DNA from: Liquidambar formosana
Taxonomy: Eukaryota; Streptophyta; Magnoliopsida; Saxifragales; Altingiaceae
DNA length: 64,000 nucleotides
Assembly (NCBI GenBank): GCA_039720395.1
Contig: CM077823.1
Span: forward strand, 37,616,536-37,680,535
Reading direction: 5' to 3'
Positions 12,736 to 25,233 of this stretch are shown piece by piece. Position numbers and translations under genes: made by a program. Position 1 is the first letter of the stretch. Every line of letters begins with the position of its first letter. The notes under the pieces are model-generated. The model made no database searches. It saw nothing but the letters and a program-made list of their open reading frames with translations, and had not been told where the DNA came from.

Positions 12736-14376
12736 GCCATTATATTGGGAGAAGATTGGATTACAGGTGCCAAAATATGGATCAGATGGAGATGCTGAAA
12801 TGTCCAAAATCCGCCCATGAAGTTTATATACTCTTTTTTTTGCTCCATGTTTTATGTAAACAGGTTTTTTTTATGCTTATAATTAGGAAATTGAATCTTT
12901 TTTTGCATTAACGGTTTAATTGGGTTCATGATCAGCAAAGTTGGAAATATACAAGTCTGTCTATCTCTGTGTGCACGCGTGTGTGTGTGTGTTTCCATTT
13001 CCTTCTATTTATTTTATTTTGTCGGGGGTGGGTGTTGTAGATATATCCTGATTCGAGTGGTTGAATTAGCAGGCATTTTTGCTATCCGAGTTTGAATTGG
13101 AGGGGTTGAGGGTTAGTGTCCGAGTTGCTGAACTTTTATCTTTGGATACTTGAATTTTATCATTTTATTCTTCCAATTATACGGCAAAATTTCTAATGTC
13201 TGCCATTCTTTTTTTTTTTTTTTTTGTTGAAATACTAGGCTATGTTTGTTATGAGGGAACGAGGGAGGGAATGGAATGGTGATTCCATTCTTAAAAAAAA
13301 AAGTGAGTGTTTGGTTGCACAACGAAATGGAATGGCTATTCCCTTGTGGGGGTCTATTCCCTCTAATGAGAGAATAGCCATTCCTTCCCAAACCAAGAGG
13401 AATTGCCATTTCCCTCCTTTCAAGGAGTAAAAATCATTAAAAATGGGTTCCTCCTCTGCTTTTTCATTCCATTCCTACCCCTCACCAAACATTGAGATGG
13501 AATGTCTATTTTCATTCCATTCCCATTCTCATTCTCATTCTCATTTCCATTCTATTCCTACTCCCATTTTATTCTATTCCCTCAAACCAAACGCAACCTA
13601 AAGCTTTTGTCATTTCCATTTTTTAGCGGGAAATCTTCCATTTTGGCAAATATACTATATCGGTGAAATAGTTTCCCACAGAACATAACCTCTGTTTACA
13701 TATGGACACCTTGTTTGAATCTAAACTTGGCCTGGCAGAAGTATTCATTTAAAACAAGTTTTATTCGTAGGGTGTTCAATTTACCACTACAGGTTATGGA
13801 GCAGACGCTGCTTATTTTATGAAAATAAACACTCTTTTTTATTTTTAAAATTATTAATGATATTATTATTATTACTATTGGATCAAACACATTTTTGCCT
13901 TTTTTGGTTTGATATGATTCAGTTCATATTCATAACATTATTATTTGATCAAACACTCTCTCTCTCCCTCTCTCCTTTTCGCAGATACTTTAATTTTTTT
14001 TTTTCTTAAATTTTTTCGTCACTGCTCGAACTTTTTTAACCAGTAAAGGCAAACAGTCATTGCCACAATTTGGAAATATAGCTCCATGCAGAGTGAAAAA
14101 TTGGCCAAAAATCATGTTTTTGAAACTGGTACTCCGTATGAGGATAGTGGGGGTACAAATTGTTCTAACAATAATCTGATATATTAAAAAAAATAATAAT
14201 AATAATTCACTACGGTACTCATAGGAAAAGAATTAGCATTAAAAGTACATGGCACCAGCCATAGAACATCAATTTGAAATGTTACACATTCAAATCATCC
14301 CTGGAAGGGAACGCGGGAAGTATGTCTAAACCACAATCTGCAGAGCTTGGAATGATGTCCATGGATGAGCTAGAAC
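12736..14376. other. Convergent LEW1/CLPP6 intergenic region
   Basis: It holds both genes' 3' regions and one MITE-like element (13238-13598). There is also a GT microsatellite near 12974-12992 and CT runs near 13956-13975. No coding sequence is visible. Confidence 0.5.
13238..13598. mobile_element. MITE with imperfect terminal inverted repeats
   Basis: The left end GGCTATGTTTGTTATGAGG and the right end read in reverse, GGTTGCGTTTGGTTTGAGG, match at most positions. Internal sequence is rich in GGAATGG and its complement CCATTCC. Flanking bases CTA and TAA only loosely fit a 3-bp duplication. It is 361 bp and non-coding. The terminal GTTTG motif resembles Tourist-type elements. Confidence 0.6.
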
Positions 14377-17300
14377 TTAATATTCTGTTTCCAAGACGCC
14401 GTCAATGAGACCAAACTCCATGGCCTGTGACAAAATCAAAAGAGTAACACGGTTAGTTGTGGCAACAGTAGAGTTCCTATATACTTATGTATTGAAGCCA
14501 ATGATAAGCTGCTGGGAAAGTCAAGACATCAGTATGAACATCCAAATCAAAAGATGCAATGCAAGCAAATAAGCAGTGGATGCACAAGCAGTTGGGTTTT
14601 CAAATCTTTTGCAGACTGAAGGACTCCTCGAGACATTTTCCTAAGCAGTCTAATTTAATGTACCATATAATTTATCTCAACAACTTTGCTATCCTGAAAG
14701 CATGTGTTTGTGTGTGGGTGTACAGGAACCAAAGTTGCAAGGTTCCAAGCTAGGACATCTACTAGAACAGAAACGTACCTGATTTAATTCATAATAAGTC
14801 AATTACCTGACTATTTTAAATTTTTTTTCCTTTCCTTTGTCTTTTTTTTTTTTTTTTTTTTTAAAAGCCACCGTGCCCCCCACCCCAAGTCCCAAGAGAA
14901 AGAGAGAGAAAAGGGGGGGGGGGGGATGTTTGGAAGGAGGAGGGGGTTTTGATATGTTCTTCTAAAGAGCCAATAAGGCCAGGAGGTTTCTACCAAGCAG
15001 GCAAGCATAGAAACTGAGCACCATTACCTCATAATTATAAGAAAAACAGGAGTGAGCAACATTACCTCAGAAACAGACATGAAACGATCCCTCTCAGTAT
15101 ACTGTTGCACTTTCTCAAGAGGTTGGCCAGTAAAAGCAGCATACATTTGGTCAACTTTCTGCACCAATTATCAAAAAAATATGTCAGATCAGAAAGGAAA
15201 CTTAGATGTTTTATAAATTGAGCGGTTGCACATTTAGATCAAAAGTGACTCCCTCATTTACTTTTTGAATGCCAATTTCCAAGAAAAAGGCCAGTGACAC
15301 CTGCCTTGTTCATCTCATTTAACTCCAGTTCTTCAATAATATAGCTTACCAATGTAACGATCAAACACCCTCATTTCACAAGAAGAATGCATTCCTTTTC
15401 CTTAACTTTGTTTTCCTTTGGAATAGAGGGAGCCTCCACCTCCATTTTTCAACAGAAAATGAAATCTTGGACAAGAGTGTGTTTTCTTCTAATTGTAAGT
15501 TTGTAACAATAGTATGCTATGCCAGTGAAGCATTGTAACATAATAAGATAAAAAATTATGGAAACAGCCAGTCTAATCCCAACCAATAGCCCCTCATACT
15601 TTTAGGGGGAAAATGAACAAAGCCACCTTCCTTCATTTTCATTTTGGACTACCATAAAATTTATCATCAGTCAATTAATGATTTCATCATCCTACAAAGA
15701 TGATGGTAATGTGGGACATTTGACAGTTCCAACTTTCCCTGTTACCAAACAGAACCTTCATTCTCAGAGACAAGGTCTTTTGAACAGTCCAGCCCTGTAT
15801 GCTATTTAACCAAAATTGCAGTCTTACTGAATAGCCCCACAAAATGTTCAAAGCTCAGCATCAATTTAAAATGCTGGCTTGGTTTAATGTTGGACTCAAC
15901 CAAGTTGATAAGAATTTCTAAACACATTTGATTAGTTTGGTTTCAACTTGGAATTCAACCACACAAAACAAATAAATTACTTTGCATTTTAATAGTTCAG
16001 AAAGCATTTCTTATAAATAAATAAAAAATAGTCCACAGAGCATTCAGTGCGTGCAATTAGAGTAGGGAAGAGAGACTGACATGGCGAGTTTGAACTGCTT
16101 CGTTCACTTGGCGCCTCACATCCTCCACATGACCCTACAAGCAGACGAAACAAGATCAACCAATAGAGGAAGAACTGACAATTTGTGATGCTAGATTTAC
16201 CAGAATATGTTTGCAAACCAACATGATTAGATGATATAATATTAGTTTTTCTCTGTTGTTGCAAGTCATTATACATGTGTAGAGAGTTGACTCTTTCCTG
16301 AGTCATGTGCATTCTTATACTGTGACAGAAAAAACAGACTGATTATGAGAGAGGAAAGCAGTTTAGACTTTAGAAAGATAGGATTTCCAATCTTAGTTGT
16401 TTGTAATATTAAAAGGCAAATGGCTATTGTATTATTAGATCATCTATGCCTTAAAGGTTTACTTGTGGCCCACTGTGCAGTAAGCTCCAGAACTCTTAAA
16501 AGAGCACAAGTGAGACAGGTGCCAGAAACATAGCAATTCATATCCTCTCAAAAGAGTTTGATCTTTTGCCTCTAAACATAAAATGTTAATAATTTTTTGG
16601 TGGTCGAACTAATTAAATATTGGTAGCTTAACTGAAGAAGTCAACTAATGAACCCAATCTTAAGAATAAGGTCAGGCTCAATAAAAAATTAAAGGAAAAT
16701 GAAATAACATTAAAAAAAGACAAAGCAACCATGTCTTTTTTGATTTAATAAAAAATGTTCAAAGTTTAAACAGAAAAATAATAATGATGCATTTTCAGGA
16801 AATCACACTAGAAACAATGGAGATGGAGATTACTGATAAGATGGCAAGTTGGAAGCTATCATATTTTCATTTTGAATAACAAATAATAACAGTGATTATA
16901 ATAGTAATTTCCACAATTTATCAGCCTCACTTCCTAAATTATTGGAATCATGTTAAACTAAATAATATATAGAGTTTATTTTGATAGGAAACAAAATGTA
17001 GATTTATGTTAAGCATGGTAGGGATAAGGCTCTGTTCGAATTGCCAAACAAATGGCCAATTTGGACAATAACATTCCAATTTCTTAATTATTCATCCAAA
17101 TTTAACCGAATTTCTGAATTGTACATTCAATGTCAAATAATTATGAAAAAATAGAGCAGCCGAATAACTGAATATAGGACATACTAGTCCCTTATTTATT
17201 AAAGCTGGTGCCAACCCAAATCTGACTGACTAGTCGCTGAATTTTAAAACCATGATCAGGACACCTTTGCAAGGAAAAAAAAATTGGCACATTGATCTCA

Positions 17301-20300
17301 AGACCTTGCACACAAGTATAGCAAGAGGAAATGATGAATACTGGCTTTTCTATCTTTCCCCCCCATACAAAAACAATCTTCTTCCAGAAAATGTAAGACA
17401 TGATATTAAAAATTATTCATACCCCACATCCACTCTGTGGTTGATGTATCATAATACGGGCATTTGGCATTGCGTAGCGCATTCCCTTTTCTCCACCAGC
17501 AAGAAGAAGTGCTCCTTGGCTTGCAGCTACTCCAAAACATACTGTGCCAACCTTAGGCTTTATCTGAACAATTAAGGAGTTGGTAAGTGGTTTAAAAAAA
17601 TATAAATAAATAAAAAATAAAAGAAGATGAAACATAGAAATAATCCTTTTTTTTTGGGGGGGGGGGGGTGATTTTCATGTTTAATCCAGAGTGCAGATTG
17701 CAAACAGTTTGGAGATAAAGTTACATGTTCTAATAAAGTAACCAAGCAACATGTAATGCAATGAACTTTCAAACTACAAATGAGTTGGAAAAAAGAGGTC
17801 ATAATTTGATAGTTTTACACAGAACAGACTGGAAGATTCTTACATGGAGAGAGAGAGAGGGAGGGACTTTTTATATTATTATTATTATTTTCATCTAATC
17901 TCCTTCCTCTAGTTTTTCTCTCAATGTTCAAATTTTGTTCCCTTCAAGTTTGTATAATCTAGATGTACAAAAGTTCAAAATGGTTATTTAAAGAACACAA
18001 GGTCACAATCATCCTGAATAATGAGATATTCAGATTTCAGATATAGCATTTAAATATACTAATGTTTTATCCCATGAATCATACATTTATCAACTTATCC
18101 ACTAGCTCTCGAGATAAAAAGGCTTCCTGCTTGATTCCGCCCCACAAGTCCACAACTTTAGTAACTTACAGCCTATAAAATGCGTATCCCATGGGAGACT
18201 GTCCTATCATAAATAACTTAATCTATATACAGTGTTGCACACTCCCAATGAGGCAAATTCAACTCAAACAGAAGGGTCCAGCACTTGGGTCCATAAAATT
18301 ACAGCTCGTCAAGGAACATCATATCCTCATGGGAAAATCCAGTGGGAGGAAGCTTGAGAGAAATTGACACCCTCCATATATGAATGATGGGATCTTTGCA
18401 AATCACACCCTCCATTCCGCACACCCCTCCTCTCCTAAAATATAGACAAATAAAGTATAAAAAATTTCACATGAGAATACTTTCATCATATACAACTCAA
18501 AACTCACAATTCCACTGCCTCTTTGGAATATTATTGATCAACTATGTGCAATGTAAAGCAAAAGGAATCTTAAAATAAATCTTCCCAATCCAACCACATT
18601 TCCCACTTCAATAAAAACATCCTTTACAAAATTAACATTGTTACAGTTCACTTTCAACTTATATACCCTGTCCGCAAAGTAAAGCATATTCACCCGATTT
18701 ATTATACAAACAATAAAATAAATAAATGAAACAAAGGATCAAGTGAGTTCTATGCTTCAAGCTAGTTATCATCATATACTCTAAATACTAAAAATTGATG
18801 TATAAATTAATTGTTCACTCAAAGAAAATAGTTGATCCAATGAATTTCTGCAGTAAGAAATAATGTTCATAAGAAAGAAATGAGAGCATGCTTATAAAAC
18901 ACATCAAAAAGTACCACGTCAAGATTACTAATGTCATAATGTGTCTAAGATATGCAAGCAAAAATAAGAAAAAGAACACATAGCCAGACTTTACAAACTT
19001 ACCCAAGACATGCAATCATAGATAGCCAATACAGAGTAAGTACTTCCACCGGGGCAGTTCAGATACACCTGCACAAGGCATAGTCATAAACTGTATAAAA
19101 TCTGGCATCAATATTTTGGGTTTGTATACTCAATAATCTTCAAAAGTTAAAGAAACAATAAAACAAGGCAACAAAAAATAACCGCACCAGAATATCTGCA
19201 TTCTCATCAATTGTGGCCAGGGTCACAAGCTGTGATATAACACGCTGAGCCACCTGTGAGTTGACTGGCTGCCCAATGAAAATTATGCGATTTCTAAATA
19301 ATACAGATGAGAGATCCATAGGTCCTCCTGGAGTCATCACGGCAGGCATTACAGGTGGATTCCCCGTTTTGGCTTCAATTGCACCATAACTATACAAAAC
19401 TGAAACGCTATGAATTTATGATTCTTGTGCATAGGGACAACCATCAAGAAAAATATAATGAAATAGATTACACGTCAATTATTGAGGACCATAGAAAAAT
19501 CAACCTAACAAACAGAACATGGATGCATGGAAAATGTGTAGTGAGTTAGTGAAGATCGATGGATAAAATAAAAAAGGGAAAAAAAATGCTCCATAACTGC
19601 CATGCTTACCCCTGAACCTCATTTTGGTCCAATCATGTACTACACGGAGCACAATGATAATCACTCTTCGAAAAAGTCAATGTAATTTGTGTCAGACAAA
19701 TGTAATTATTTGTGGCAATGCCATAATCACACTTACATATAAGATACTCAAAATTAAGGAAGTAATTTAAAGAACTAATTTCGCTTGAAGGTCATAAAAT
19801 CTGTCAAGAGTCCAGAATCTAAGAAATGGCAGACTAGATTCTGACAGCCAACCCATGTAGTCTGGTAAAATATTAAATAATGATGGTCGTACTAAGCAAT
19901 GATCTCATTCTAAAGAAAAAAAAATATATCTAGATATGAATTTCTTTGAGAAGAATTACCACGCAGTAAGCTGCATATGTTCAACTATGACAAATTAACA
20001 ACTGGCAACATTCATAGATAACACACACACACACATATATATATATATAGATAGAGAGAGAGAGAGAAAGAGAGATAGAGAGAGAGAGAGAGGAAGGACT
20101 GATCAGGTTTGGGACGTCCCCATTGTCCTGGACAATTGATGACATGCGCGGATGGGTGTCATCCACGGATGGCCATGATCATCCTAGACATGTGGGACAT
20201 CCGGGATCTGATCAAAATCATATACACACACATAACATAACATATATATAATGTCGACAGTGTCACTAAAGAGTCCACAGAGCACTTTAATCAAAAGGTT

Positions 20301-20936
20301 TGAGGAACACACCTTGAATTAGCGGCTCGTAAATCCTTTTCATCAAGCTTTAGAGGTAACCCACAAGTTTTACTAGATAATCCTGCTAACAACATAATAT
20401 TCAACCCAAATAGTCAATCACTTCATATCTAACATGCATGACTGCATGCACACACACGCACACACCATTAATGCATCTATTTACATTATCCCAACAAATC
20501 ATCGGTATGCACCAAATACAGCAAATATGTGACTATTTCAAAATCGTGGGTATGATGAGTTATCAAGAAACTATGACGAGTTGACTCGGACTAAGACAAT
20601 GTTGGGTTAAATTAGGGGTATTGAACCCAAATAACTATATTTTAAACAATTGAGCCCAAATTGAACTGGGAGTCAGACTCAAAACGAGTTATAATCACTG
20701 AGTTCCAAGTTTTCGGAGTGCCAAAAAATTTTAATATTGAAAAATTAAATAAAAGTTCAAAAAAAAGAAAAGTAAATTGAAATTTATATATTTTGAAGTG
20801 GAAAAATACCAATTTTTGAAGAATCACTGTACGGTTTTGGCAAGGCGGAAACTACTGGTTTCTTTGAGTTTCTGCACAAGAGAAAAGGGTCAGAAATACT
20901 AATAACAGTTACTCAAAACGACAGTTCAATTCGGTT

Positions 20937-21014
<78 letters not shown>

Positions 21015-21122
21015 TTATATATGTATACATACACACCTGTAAGAGAAGAATGAAATGGACGAGGCTTTGCTGCGAGAAGCGATTGAGAAATTTGAAGGAG
21101 CTGAGATGGCTGATGCTACCAT
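14377..21122 (-). CDS. CLPP6: Plastid Clp protease proteolytic subunit ClpP6
   Basis: Nine coding exons in gene order: 21122-21037, 20871-20810, 20382-20313, 19389-19188, 19068-19003, 17563-17423, 16134-16081, 15158-15066 and 14424-14377. All are GT-AG and in phase, giving 273 aa. The product is a serine protease subunit of the stromal ClpPR core. The N-terminus [19 protein letters not shown] is Ser/Ala-rich and lacks acidic residues, as chloroplast transit peptides do. The catalytic triad is intact: Ser177 in [11 protein letters not shown], His202 in IMIHQPQSG and Asp251 in [10 protein letters not shown]. This makes it a ClpP and not an inactive Clp[16 protein letters not shown] is also typical of the family. 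Assignment to ClpP6 rests on overall resemblance, length and the conserved neighbours LEW1 and MED32. Introns carry CA/TA/GA microsatellites. Confidence 0.93.
20021..20092. repeat. Compound CA/TA/GA microsatellite in a CLPP6 intron
   Basis: Consecutive runs of AC, AT and AG dinucleotides lie in the intron between coding exons 3 and 4 of CLPP6. They are non-coding. Confidence 0.9.
20939..21008. repeat. Compound TA/GA microsatellite in CLPP6 intron 1
   Basis: A TA run passes directly into a GA run, just downstream (in gene sense) of CLPP6 coding exon 1. Antisense reading frames across it are artefacts of the repeat. Confidence 0.9.
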
Positions 21123-21843
21123 TTCGCAGAAGAGAGAGAGAGAGAGAGATGGAGCGGAGAAGGGGGTTTGTGCGGGATAGACGGTGCGTTTGGAGTGGGT
21201 CGATGGAACGGGCTGTGTTAAAAGGGATATGAATCAAGACGACGCCGTTTATAGAAGTTACTACTATAAATGTTTTAAAATCCTTCGTTTTGAGGAAGTG
21301 CACGCTTGATGATGTCAAGATTGTCAATCAAGGTAGTGCACACGAATATTGACACATATGCATCTTTCAAGTCCCATTCAATTTGATTTTTGACATATAT
21401 GAATTATATGTAATGGAAGCCTATTAAAAATTAAGTAATACAAATTTAGTGAGACATGAGTTGCAGTAAAAGTTATAAAAAATTATGTCAAAGCTTACGT
21501 TTCTTAATCTGAGTACTAATCACAATCATAATGCCACACGTTAATTATAATGCCACAATTGACTTATCGTATTTGTGATTAGTATCTTTCTCTGATACTA
21601 ACCCATCTCTTTTAATAGGACGATAATCTTATGACCAGTAAACTGCCCTTCAACTACAAGAGAAAAATATACTCTGTAATAATTAACTAGGAGAAAGCAT
21701 ATGTTATGGCCGGCATGTGTTGAGTTTAGGCTAAGCATTGTAATTATATATATATGTTAGGTAAAAAGCAAAAACTTCATTTAGAAAAGAGCAATAGGCA
21801 AGTTACAAAATATCAAGAATCCAAACAAGAAGGAAGAACCACA
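21123..21843. other. CLPP6 upstream region
   Basis: This interval contains the CLPP6 leader and promoter, read leftward, followed by AT-rich sequence up to the Helitron. No reading frame is credible and no TATA box could be assigned confidently. Confidence 0.4.
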
Positions 21844-23478
21844 TCTATATTATACTATAAAAGAGAGTTTTTTTGCTTACCTCAGCATATAGTGACGTGG
21901 CTTCTTAAGAGCCATTCCCTCCAAAATACAACATCCTCCTTATTTTTAGGCCCACACCACAAACTTCTGATGACGTCAATGTCTCTTCTCATTTTTTTAT
22001 TTTTTTTTTCCTTCCTTCCTATACGGTCTTCCTCTCTCTCTCTCTCTCCAATCTCCCCTGCTTTCCTCTCTAACTTATCAGATACATCGTCCCTCTCTCT
22101 GAAGCCCACTTTTTTTTTCCCTTCCTCTCTCCATATGACCCTCTTCTCCTCTTTTTCTCCCTTTCCCCTCTTTCCCCCTCTTATCAGATAATCAAATACT
22201 CTCTCTCTCTCTCTCTCTCTCACTTCAACTCTAACACCATTTTTACCGGCAATGAAGCAACCAAAAAAAGAAGAAGGAAGAATAGCCATATAATGAACAA
22301 AAGAGGGAAAAATTGACTCTTACCAATTTTTTTGGCGATGAAGCCAAAAAAAAAAAAAAAAAAATACAGCAAAGGCCACGAAGATTGAGATCGCAAACCA
22401 CCAAGCCGCAACAACACCAGATCTACTGACCTCAGCACCTTCGGTCTCCTCGCCTACACCTCCAGCAGCTCTATTGCAGTCGTTGACTCCCTACGCCTCC
22501 AGCCTCTTCATCGGGATCCAAGACCTATCGTGGATCCAAGCCCAACCTGACTCATTCCTCTTCGCTGCCATCAACGGCCCTTCCCTCATCTCCCTTTACA
22601 GCACTTCCACTGGCTGTTGCATCTTCAAATACCATGATCCCCATCCATTTTTGTGTAGGAGAAAAAAATGGCATGGGTTTGAGAGCAAATGAGATGCCCA
22701 AATAAGCAAATTAAAATTAGACGGCGACGACGATCGCGAGGGTTTGGAAGGAGAAGACAGAGGTGTGGGGCATGGAGGGAGAAGAACAGAGATAGGGGTG
22801 GATTGCAGATTGTTGGGAGAGGTGGAAGGAGAAGGACGGAGATGAGCTTCTAGAACAATTGCTTAAATAACCTTTACTCTAAACGATGTCGTTTTTTTTA
22901 TGAGACATTACAGTTATTTCACAGATTCCGTTAACACCATCTCTAATTTTTGTTCAACTCTGATGTTGGGTACCAAATTGACGCAATTAAAATTTGGAAC
23001 TTTCAAGTAAAATCTACTCCAAACTCTAGACCCTTAAATACAATTTACCCTAGAAACAATTATTGTGTTTTGATGGGTTTTTTAAAGTATATTTGACAAA
23101 AGTTCAGTAAATAATTAAATATTTTTCCTTCAACTTATATTCTTTTGGATTTTCGCTTTTGTTTAAATAAGTTGTCACGTTTTTACTAAGCATTTGAGTT
23201 GACGATATTTATTTGTGATTCCCACACATCACACGGGTCTTTGCTGATTAGAAAATTATATTATGGATTACTAGCATTTTCCTAAGATATTCATATTTTT
23301 TAACACATGAGTTGCCCTCATTTTTTTTTTTGCCAACAGGGTATAACTTTCACTTGGTATCAATTAACGCCCCAGATTAAACGTAACTAGCGATGGTCCT
23401 AATAGGGAGTGAGAAGTTAAACCTGTAACATTGTCCCAGAGTTTGCGATTCCTGCGCATCGCACGGGTTCCTTCTAGT
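21844..23478 (+). mobile_element. Non-autonomous Helitron with a captured gene fragment
   Basis: The 5' end TCTATATTATACTATAAAAG begins with TC after an A (21843). The 3' end has a degenerate GC-rich hairpin (CCTGCGCATCGCACGGG near 23452-23468), then CTAGT (23474-23478) followed by T. Insertion between A and T without duplication, TC start and CTRRT end after a short hairpin are the defining Helitron features. No Rep/helicase reading frame is present. Inside are a WDR11-like fragment (22395-22650), CT-rich sequence, and near 22960-23050 one end of the MITE family seen complete at 55291-55834. A second possible 3' end (CTGAT, 23244-23248) lies upstream. Confidence 0.8.
22395..22650 (+). pseudogene. 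Broken fragment of a WDR11-like WD40 gene inside the Helitron
   Basis: Two blocks in different frames resemble the N-terminus of plant WDR11-type WD40 proteins. Block one reads PPSRNN then STDLSTFGLLAYTSSSS and IAVVDS. Block two, after a frame change near 22510-22530, reads GIQDLSWIQAQPDS, FAAINGPSLISLYSTSTG and IFKYH. In intact plant WDR11, as I recall, the blocks are separated by further sequence, so there is an internal deletion. There is no start codon in context, the remaining WD40 repeats are missing and stops follow. Capture of host gene pieces is typical of Helitrons. The family match is from memory. Confidence 0.72.
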
Positions 23479-25233
23479 TATGACTATATATGATACATGA
23501 TTTGATGTTTAAGCTTTTGTTTGCATCTTCGAATCCACAGGGTAAAGACAATAAAATTATGGGAATTTTGTTTTTCCTTATTTAATTTCGTATATAGAAA
23601 ATGAGGGGAAAAAAATTTGGGTTAGAAAGATAAAGGAAAAACTATAATTTTTGTAAATACCAAATTTTTCTTTAAAAGGTTGGAAAAAGACTATCCCGAC
23701 AAAAATATTAGACTAAAATACACAAAATCCTCTAAACTATACAAAATTTCACAAAATTATTAAATTATGACATTTTGTCCCTGTCATTGAATTTAATATA
23801 TATTTTCATCAGATTTATGATTTATTATTGTAAATTTAATGTGTACACAATTTATAAAAGACTAGATTAATTTAGGGGAAATTAGCCAAAATTACATTTT
23901 CTTCCTAAACTTCCAGCCAGCCATCCAAACAATTTTCTGTTCATGCGTCAAGTCCACACCTAAACAAAGATGACCACGTTTTTTTTTTATTGCTTTTGGA
24001 AATCATTATGTCAAGAATACCATCAATGCCCTTATTGTCAATTATGGTAAGCAATTAGAGGATTTTTCGGACGGTTTTCGGATTTTCCTCCCCTCATCAA
24101 GGATCTAAATAATGGTTCCCATATTTGTGATGTCTTCCAATGATTTTTTCCACTTGTTCGAGTTTGATTTTGAAAAATATTCATGGTCCTGTTGCTTGGT
24201 GCAGACATGTTGTGAAGGATCCTAACATTCATCGCACATCATCTTCTTCATCGATTCCGGGCATACATGTTTTCCATTATTTACAACCCATCACTTTTCA
24301 ACTTTAAATTGCCCCCAAATTGTTACATTGTGGGAATAGTTACATGAACTGTTATGTGGAAGAGTTAACTATAATCAGTTACAACCTACCATTTTCATCG
24401 TTAAATCCCCAAAATGATGAACAACTAGTAATAGTTACATGTATTATGGACTATAATCACTTACGACCTTCAAGTAACTGATTAAAAAACACATGTAACT
24501 ATTCCTAATTGATTCAAATGCTTAAGCCACGGTTTTAATGTCAACTCAACTGTTTTCCCCTTTGTCGGAATTGCTCAATTACTATGAGCATGAAAGTTTC
24601 CGTTTCTTTTGAAAAAATCAGTCATGAAAACATAGGGAGATGGGGTGGAGATTTGCAGGATATTTTTGTGTAAATTTCGTTCCCATGTTTAATAGGGAAG
24701 CAGCTGTTGGCCATTTTGGATGATTTATGCTACCATGGGAGGGACTTTTTTGTCATCCTTGGTCAAAATAGACCCGGATGAGTTTTTAAATAGGTGTCTA
24801 TGGGTACACAAGTTCACCTTTTTGAACTTCAACTCAAACGCCCCATTAATTTATATATTAAATTGATTTAAAAACATCACTTTTTTTTTTTGGCTAAGAT
24901 TTAATAACATCACATAATGAGACCTAGTTGCGTCAAATTTCCTGACAGTAAAGAGAAGGAAGAGAACAAAGGGTAGTTTGTGAAACTCGTGGGGGGTCTC
25001 GTGTAATTTCCCAAAAAATATGGGGTGGGCGGAATTTTAATTTATTATTAAAAACACTATTCCCCTTGAAAACGGTGGGAAAGCGGAGAAAAACCATGGA
25101 ATGTTTTCTGTCGGGTTCTCTTGCAGTCTCTGTTTTCTCTCGGGAAAGTCGACCGTTAACTGAATTACTCCCCCTTCCGTCAACGTCCGATCGGCGGACA
25201 TCGCAGGCAACATCTCACTGACAAATAATATCC
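23479..25233. other. Intergenic region upstream of the repeat-protein gene
   Basis: AT-rich sequence without a recognisable gene or element. The last 200 bases, with higher GC, probably contain the promoter and leader of the gene starting at 25234. Confidence 0.4.

Noticed and set aside
21882..22289. Minus-strand frame of 135 aa rich in Glu, Arg and Lys
   Set aside because: It is the complement of CT-rich sequence inside the Helitron and has no recognisable domain.
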